This document shows positions 40,007-43,998 of a DNA stretch of 43,998 bases, one piece after another. A program made the position numbers and the translations under genes. Each line of letters opens with the position of its first letter. The first letter of the stretch is position 1. This DNA comes from Bacteroidales bacterium. GTDB taxonomy: Bacteria > Bacteroidota > Bacteroidia > Bacteroidales > UBA3824. The notes below the pieces were generated by a model that was given only the letters and a program-made list of their open reading frames with translations, made no database searches and was not told the origin of the DNA. The stretch is taken from positions 1 to 43,998 of the forward strand of contig JAKSLV010000010.1 in assembly GCA_024401025.1 (NCBI GenBank), written 5' to 3'.

Positions 40007-41080
40007 TCAAAAAGGCTTAACGGCAAACTGCGCAAGCTTTTCCAGGGGAAGTATCTTATCGGCAGCTCCAAGCTTTACGGCCTCCTTGGGCATACCGTAC
40101 ACCACGCATGTGGCCTCGTCCTGAGCCGCAGTCTTGGCACCGGCCTCCTTCATCTCCAGCAGGCCCTTGGCGCCGTCGTCGCCCATTCCGGTCATTATTA
40201 TGCCGATGGCATTGCTGCCGGCGTATCTGGCCGTAGACCTGAAGAGCACGTCAACGGAAGGTCTGTGACGGTTTACGAGAGGGCCGTCCTTCACCTCCAC
40301 ATAATAGTTTACGCCATTGCGCTTAAGCAATGTATGCTTGTTGCCGGGGGCGATGAGAGCGTGTCCGGGACGCACCTGGTCGCCGTTCTCGGCCTCCTTC
40401 ACCGATATGCGGCAGATATCGTTGAGCCTGTCGGCAAACGACTTGGTGAAATTCTCCGGCATGTGCTGTACTATCACTATGCCCGGACAATCGGTAGGCA
40501 TGGCCTCCAAGAAAACCCTGAGGGCCTCGGTTCCGCCGGTAGACGCACCCACGGCCACCACAACCTCTGTGGCAGGCGCTCCCCCTGATACTGACGATTT
40601 GGCTATCACAGCATCAGCAGAGAGCTTGGGCTCCACCCTCATCATCTGAGGCGTACGCGACACCACCTTGGCATGGGCGGCGGCTTTTACGGCCTCTATC
40701 AGGCGGTGCTTGCTGTCCTCGATAAACTGCTTGGTATCCAGGCGGGGCTTGGCTATCACATCCACGGCGCCATATTCCAGCGCCTTTAGTGCGGTGCGGC
40801 TGCCCTCGTCGGTAAGCGACGAAAGTATCAGCACCGGTATTGGATGCTGTGTCATAATCTTCTTAAGGAATGTGATGCCGTCCATGCGGGGCATCTCCAC
40901 ATCCAGGGTTATAACATCCGGAACCTCAGACTGTATTCTCTTGGCCGCAATATAGGGATCGCAGGCCGTGGCCATGATCTCTATATCAGGGTCGCTCTGC
41001 AGAATCTGCGACATGGTTTGCCTCACCACTGCCGAATCATCTACAATCAGAACACGTATTTTCTTGTTTCCCAACGACAT
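40007..41080 (-). CDS. cheB: Chemotaxis receptor methylesterase/deamidase
   Basis: 357 aa with both standard parts. Receiver domain 1-125: DD 14-15, phospho-acceptor Asp60 (TLDVEMP), Lys111. Methylesterase domain about 170-355 with the catalytic triad Ser180 (GASTGG), His206 (QHMP) and Asp302 (GMGDDGA). CheB removes methyl groups from chemoreceptor glutamates when phosphorylated. It implies that a methyl-accepting receptor exists, but none lies in this window. It is 36 bp after cheD. Confidence 0.95.
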   Translation of the reverse strand: MSLGNKKIRVLIVDDSAVVRQTMSQILQSDPDIEIMATACDPYIAAKRIQSEVPDVITLDVEMPRMDGITFLKKIMTQHPIPVLILSSLTDEGSRTALKALEYGAVDVIAKPRLDTKQFIEDSKHRLIEAVKAAAHAKVVSRTPQMMRVEPKLSADAVIAKSSVSGGAPATEVVVAVGASTGGTEALRVFLEAMPTDCPGIVIVQHMPENFTKSFADRLNDICRISVKEAENGDQVRPGHALIAPGNKHTLLKRNGVNYYVEVKDGPLVNRHRPSVDVLFRSTARYAGSNAIGIIMTGMGDDGAKGLLEMKEAGAKTAAQDEATCVVYGMPKEAVKLGAADKILPLEKLAQFAVKPF

Positions 41081-41116
41081 AAGTCTATATATATTTAGTA
41101 ACTTTTTCTATAAATC

Positions 41117-41581
41117 TTACTTGGCAATCTGGCTCTTTATGTAACACTGCAACACCTCGCCGGTATGAGTGTTGAATATGATCTTTCGGCCATTGTTGCC
41201 ACCTGTAGAGCGGCCTACAATGGGAATGCCCAACTTATCCAGCATATCGTCCGCCACCATGATGTTTCGCTCGCCGATATGCAGGGTGGATGTGGAAACC
41301 GAAATCACCTCGCCGCCTCCAAACACCTTGGCCACAAGGTTCTTTTTCTGACACCCAAGCTGCTGCATGCGCTCCACAAGCCTCTCGATGGCTATGTTGC
41401 CATACTTGGGCGATGCCAGCTCCATGCCGTTCCAGGTGGGTAGCATGTAGTGATTGATGCCGCCTATGCCAAGATACCTGTCCCACAGACACACAGCCAC
41501 ACACGAGCCAAGTATCGTGGTAACCTCGGCAGGCTGCGCTGATGCAAACATCGTGGAAGGATATAGGAAATGTCTCGTCAT
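41117..41581 (-). CDS. cheD: Chemoreceptor glutamine deamidase
   Basis: 154 aa. The catalytic residues Thr21, Cys27 (ILGSCVAVCLWD) and His44 (GGINHYMLP) fall at the positions known from Thermotoga CheD. CheD deamidates glutamines in chemoreceptors and can be held in check by CheC or by receptor binding. No cheC is present here. It lies between cheB and the kinase-like gene in the same operon. Confidence 0.93.
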   Translation of the reverse strand: MTRHFLYPSTMFASAQPAEVTTILGSCVAVCLWDRYLGIGGINHYMLPTWNGMELASPKYGNIAIERLVERMQQLGCQKKNLVAKVFGGGEVISVSTSTLHIGERNIMVADDMLDKLGIPIVGRSTGGNNGRKIIFNTHTGEVLQCYIKSQIAK

Positions 41582-41627
41582 ATTCGATTACATTTTTTTT
41601 CGTTCAGAAAAACCCGACACGCTTGGA

Positions 41628-42530
41628 TTAGAAAATCTCCTCGCCGCCAAAGAACACCTCGTTGGCCTCGTCGGAATAATCGTTGCTGCCCATCTGCGAT
41701 TCTGGGATGGTGATGGTGAACTTGGCGCCCACGTTCTCCTCGGTCTCCAGCTCCAGAGTGCCGCCAAGGAAATCGATGTATGCCTTGTTGATTGATAGGC
41801 CGAGTCCGTGGCCGCGGTTGATGGAATTGATGCCATTATCCAGACGGCGGAAACGGTCGTATATGATTTTCTGATTCTCGGGAGATATGCCCATGCCCTC
41901 GTCGCGCACCGACACCCAGAGATTGCCCTCGTCGTTGATGCCGTAGGCTATCTCCACCACCTTGTTGGGGCGGTTGAAGTTGATGGCGTTGCAGAGCAGG
42001 TTGCTCACCACGATGGTAAGCTTGTCGCCATCGGTCTTGAACAGCAGCGGCGACTGCTCCGACTTGTTTACAAGCACTTTCTGAAGCTTCTTGAGCTCTA
42101 TCTCGCGCGAGTAGTTGTCCATAAGGCTGCCAAGCAGCTCGTCGATGTTTACCACCGAAATGTTTGGCTCCACAGATCCGGCCTCTATCTCGGCTGCCGC
42201 AAAGATATTCTTGAACTGGAAGTCGAGATTGAACGCCTCCCTGTTTATCATCATGGCCATGCGCTTCATACGCTCCACGTCAGCATCAGGGCAATCCACA
42301 ATACTCTTGCTGAGGCCCAGGATGGATGCAAACGGGTTTATCATCTCGTTGGTGATGTTGGAGATGAAATGGCTCTTCATAGCCTCGCTCTCGGCCAGTT
42401 TCTGATTGAGGTCGAGCAGCTGCTTGTTCATCATGTTAAGGTTGTCTACTGCATTCTTGTATTTCTCCACGCGCTTGCTGATCTCGGAGAGCAATACCTC
42501 GTCGCTTATGTTGTTTGTCTGGTTTTCCAT
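41628..42530 (-). CDS. Cytoplasmic histidine-kinase-like protein with Asn in place of the H-box His
   Basis: 300 aa, no transmembrane helix. N-terminal coiled coil (about 25-55), a HisKA-like helix, and an HATPase domain (about 150-275) with an N-box (VVSNLLCNAINFN), G1 (VRDEGMGIS) and G2 (GHGLGLS) motifs intact. The H-box reads FISNITNEMINP instead of FISNISHEIRTP: the phospho-acceptor His is Asn61 (codon AAC), and the usual Arg-Thr is Ile-Asn. ATP binding should work, but autophosphorylation at this site cannot. It may be a pseudokinase that modulates another kinase, or may phosphorylate in trans. It lies between cheR and cheD and is the only kinase-like gene of the cluster in view. Confidence 0.8.
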   Translation of the reverse strand: MENQTNNISDEVLLSEISKRVEKYKNAVDNLNMMNKQLLDLNQKLAESEAMKSHFISNITNEMINPFASILGLSKSIVDCPDADVERMKRMAMMINREAFNLDFQFKNIFAAAEIEAGSVEPNISVVNIDELLGSLMDNYSREIELKKLQKVLVNKSEQSPLLFKTDGDKLTIVVSNLLCNAINFNRPNKVVEIAYGINDEGNLWVSVRDEGMGISPENQKIIYDRFRRLDNGINSINRGHGLGLSINKAYIDFLGGTLELETEENVGAKFTITIPESQMGSNDYSDEANEVFFGGEEIF

Positions 42531-42565
42531 AATATAGTCAAGTATAAAAATAGTTCATAATAAAA

Positions 42566-43414
42566 TCAAATCCTCCTGAAAACAGTAGGCTTTATCTGCT
42601 GAAGCGGCACGTCGATGCCGGTAACAGATTCCGAATGACCAAGAAAGAAGAAACCGCCCGGCCTCAGGTGACGGCAAAGCTTGTTGATTACGCTTTCCTG
42701 GGTTTTCCTGTCGAAATATATCAGCATATTTCGGCAGAAGATTATGTCGAAATTGGTAGGCGCGTCAAACACATCATCCATGAAGTTCTGACGTGTGAAA
42801 CTCACCTTCCTCCTTATCTCTGGAGCCATCCTTACGGTAGGCTTCAATCGGTCCTTGCTGCGCAGCAGGTATTTCTTCTTGAGGTCGTAGGGTATCACCT
42901 CGGCGTGCTCCTCGGGATATATTGCCTGCACGGCCTTCTCTAGTACTATGGTGCTGAGGTCGCTGCCCATGATCTGGAAATCGAACCCCCTCGACTTAAG
43001 GCCAAACTCGCTCATCACCATGGCGATGGTGTATGGCTCCTCGCCCGACGAGCATCCCGCGCTCCACACCCTCACGAAATTCTGATGATGCACATCAAAA
43101 AGCTCGGGAAGAACGGTGTCGAGCAGAAACTCGAAGTGCTGGTTCTCGCGGAAAAAGTCGGTCTTGTTGGTGGAAACCACATCCATCATGTGGATAACCT
43201 CGTCGCTGCCACGTGGCGAGAAAACGAAATCCACATATTCGGAGAAAGTGGGAATCTGCAAGGCCCTCAGCCTTTTCTGCAAGCGGCTCTGCAACATGAT
43301 GTGCTTGGCCTCAGGCATCTTGATGCCATACTGCTTGTAGATGAAATTGCTGAGTTTCACAAAATCCGCCGCCGATAGTTTGGCGTCGTAATATGAAACA
43401 GGGTTAATCTCCAT
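42566..43414 (-). CDS. cheR: Chemotaxis receptor methyltransferase
   Basis: 282 aa. A helical N-terminal domain (about 10-80) is followed by a SAM-dependent methyltransferase domain with SAGCSSGEEPYTIA (the SAM site), FQIMGSDLS, and IIFCRNMLIYFD. The end has GGFFFLGHSESV. CheR methylates receptor glutamates, opposing CheB. There is no C-terminal pentapeptide-binding insertion that I can recognise. It is 30 bp after cheW and 35 bp before the kinase-like gene. Confidence 0.95.
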   Translation of the reverse strand: MEINPVSYYDAKLSAADFVKLSNFIYKQYGIKMPEAKHIMLQSRLQKRLRALQIPTFSEYVDFVFSPRGSDEVIHMMDVVSTNKTDFFRENQHFEFLLDTVLPELFDVHHQNFVRVWSAGCSSGEEPYTIAMVMSEFGLKSRGFDFQIMGSDLSTIVLEKAVQAIYPEEHAEVIPYDLKKKYLLRSKDRLKPTVRMAPEIRRKVSFTRQNFMDDVFDAPTNFDIIFCRNMLIYFDRKTQESVINKLCRHLRPGGFFFLGHSESVTGIDVPLQQIKPTVFRRI

Positions 43415-43444
43415 ACCTTATCTATATATTACAGCCCCGGTTAA

Positions 43445-43960
43445 TTATTCAATAACAGCCGCCATCTGAGACTCCTGACTGTCGGACGTTTCCTTAAGCA
43501 TCACAAGCTCGTCGGTAGAGAATATCTTGTCGATATCCAGCAGCATCACGAAAGTAGTGTCGTTCATCTTGTGGATGCCGTCGATAAACTTGCTCTTGTA
43601 CTTGGAACCAATGCCCGGAGGAGGCAGAATCTCGTCTTGCTGGATCTCGAAAACCTCCTTAACGGCGTCCACGAGGATGCCGGCGTTCACAATCTCGCCG
43701 TCGATCTCCACGTTAAGCACCAGAATCACAGTATCGCGCTTAAACTCGATAGGTTCCATGCCGAACTTCATACGGATATCGATAATCGGCAGCACGGTGC
43801 CGCGCAGGTTTATAACACCCTTCATGTAGTCGGGAGCTGTAGGCACCTTCGTAATCTGCACCAACTGCTGTATGTTAAGCACTTTGGCCACATTGATGGC
43901 AAAATACTCGTCGCCAAGTGTAAACGACAAGAATGAGCCTATTTCCTGATCCATATTCAT
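43445..43960 (-). CDS. cheW: Chemotaxis coupling protein
   Basis: 171 aa. A CheW domain covers about 8-150: EYFAINVAKV, ITKVPTAPDYMKGVINLRGTVLPIIDI (the conserved core) and GILVDAVKEVFEI. CheW couples receptors to CheA, so its presence implies both. Neither is in the window. The start could be the first ATG or the ATG two codons later. An AT-rich TATATAG lies directly upstream. This is the first gene of the visible cluster; whatever precedes it is cut off 38 bp further on. Confidence 0.93.
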   Translation of the reverse strand: MNMDQEIGSFLSFTLGDEYFAINVAKVLNIQQLVQITKVPTAPDYMKGVINLRGTVLPIIDIRMKFGMEPIEFKRDTVILVLNVEIDGEIVNAGILVDAVKEVFEIQQDEILPPPGIGSKYKSKFIDGIHKMNDTTFVMLLDIDKIFSTDELVMLKETSDSQESQMAAVIE

Positions 43961-43998
43961 AGCTATATATTTTTTATGATAGTTTAAAGTTGAGAGTT

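Overview
The window comes from a Bacteroidales-type genome, most like the Prevotella/Bacteroides group. The evidence is two SusC/SusD pairs, a hybrid two-component regulator, lipoproteins with Cys-Asp/Glu surface-export signals, a NigD-like protein, a BspA-type LRR protein and promoters of the Bacteroidetes form (TTTG, 16-21 nt, TAnnTTTG). Almost everything is on the minus strand. The exceptions are the NigD-like gene and cstA. I see no rRNA, tRNA, CRISPR array, insertion sequence or phage gene.

Layout from left to right. Positions 1-2850 hold a non-coding stretch with two leftward promoters, a BspA-like LRR lipoprotein, a NigD-like lipoprotein and a short start-less ORF that looks like a gene remnant. 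guaB (IMP dehydrogenase) follows. Positions 4456-10979 hold two tandem copies of a two-gene module: a polytopic membrane protein (DUF6057-like, 583 aa in both copies) followed by a TolB/PD40-like lipoprotein with one CxxCH haem-c motif (489 and 490 aa). Positions 11110-34712 form a xylan utilisation locus with the same core order as the Prevotella xus cluster: regulator, susC-susD-susC-susD, a small lipoprotein (XusE-like), a GH10 protein with inserted carbohydrate-binding modules, GH5, two more GH10 enzymes, and GH43. cstA is divergent from the regulator and converges on prmC with a 41-bp coding overlap.

Positions 36267-43960 form a chemotaxis-type cluster read leftward: cheW, cheR, a kinase-like gene, cheD, cheB, a lone receiver, a membrane HAMP/GAF/PAS protein, and prmC. 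No cheA, MCP, flagellar or gliding gene is inside the window. The cluster runs up to the right edge, so CheA and a receptor may lie just outside.

How the genes work together. In the xylan locus, surface lipoproteins (two GH10, one GH5, the XusE-like protein, two SusD and a GH10-derived binding protein) would bind and cut xylan outside. The SusC proteins would import oligosaccharides, a periplasmic GH43 would trim side chains or xylose units, and the hybrid regulator would sense the products and activate the susC promoter. That promoter region has 9-bp direct repeats 22 bp apart.

The most unusual points are: the GH10 protein has lost both catalytic glutamates and carries a near-exact 501-bp CBM duplication; the chemotaxis-cluster kinase has Asn in place of the H-box His; and the membrane protein/haem lipoprotein module is duplicated in tandem.
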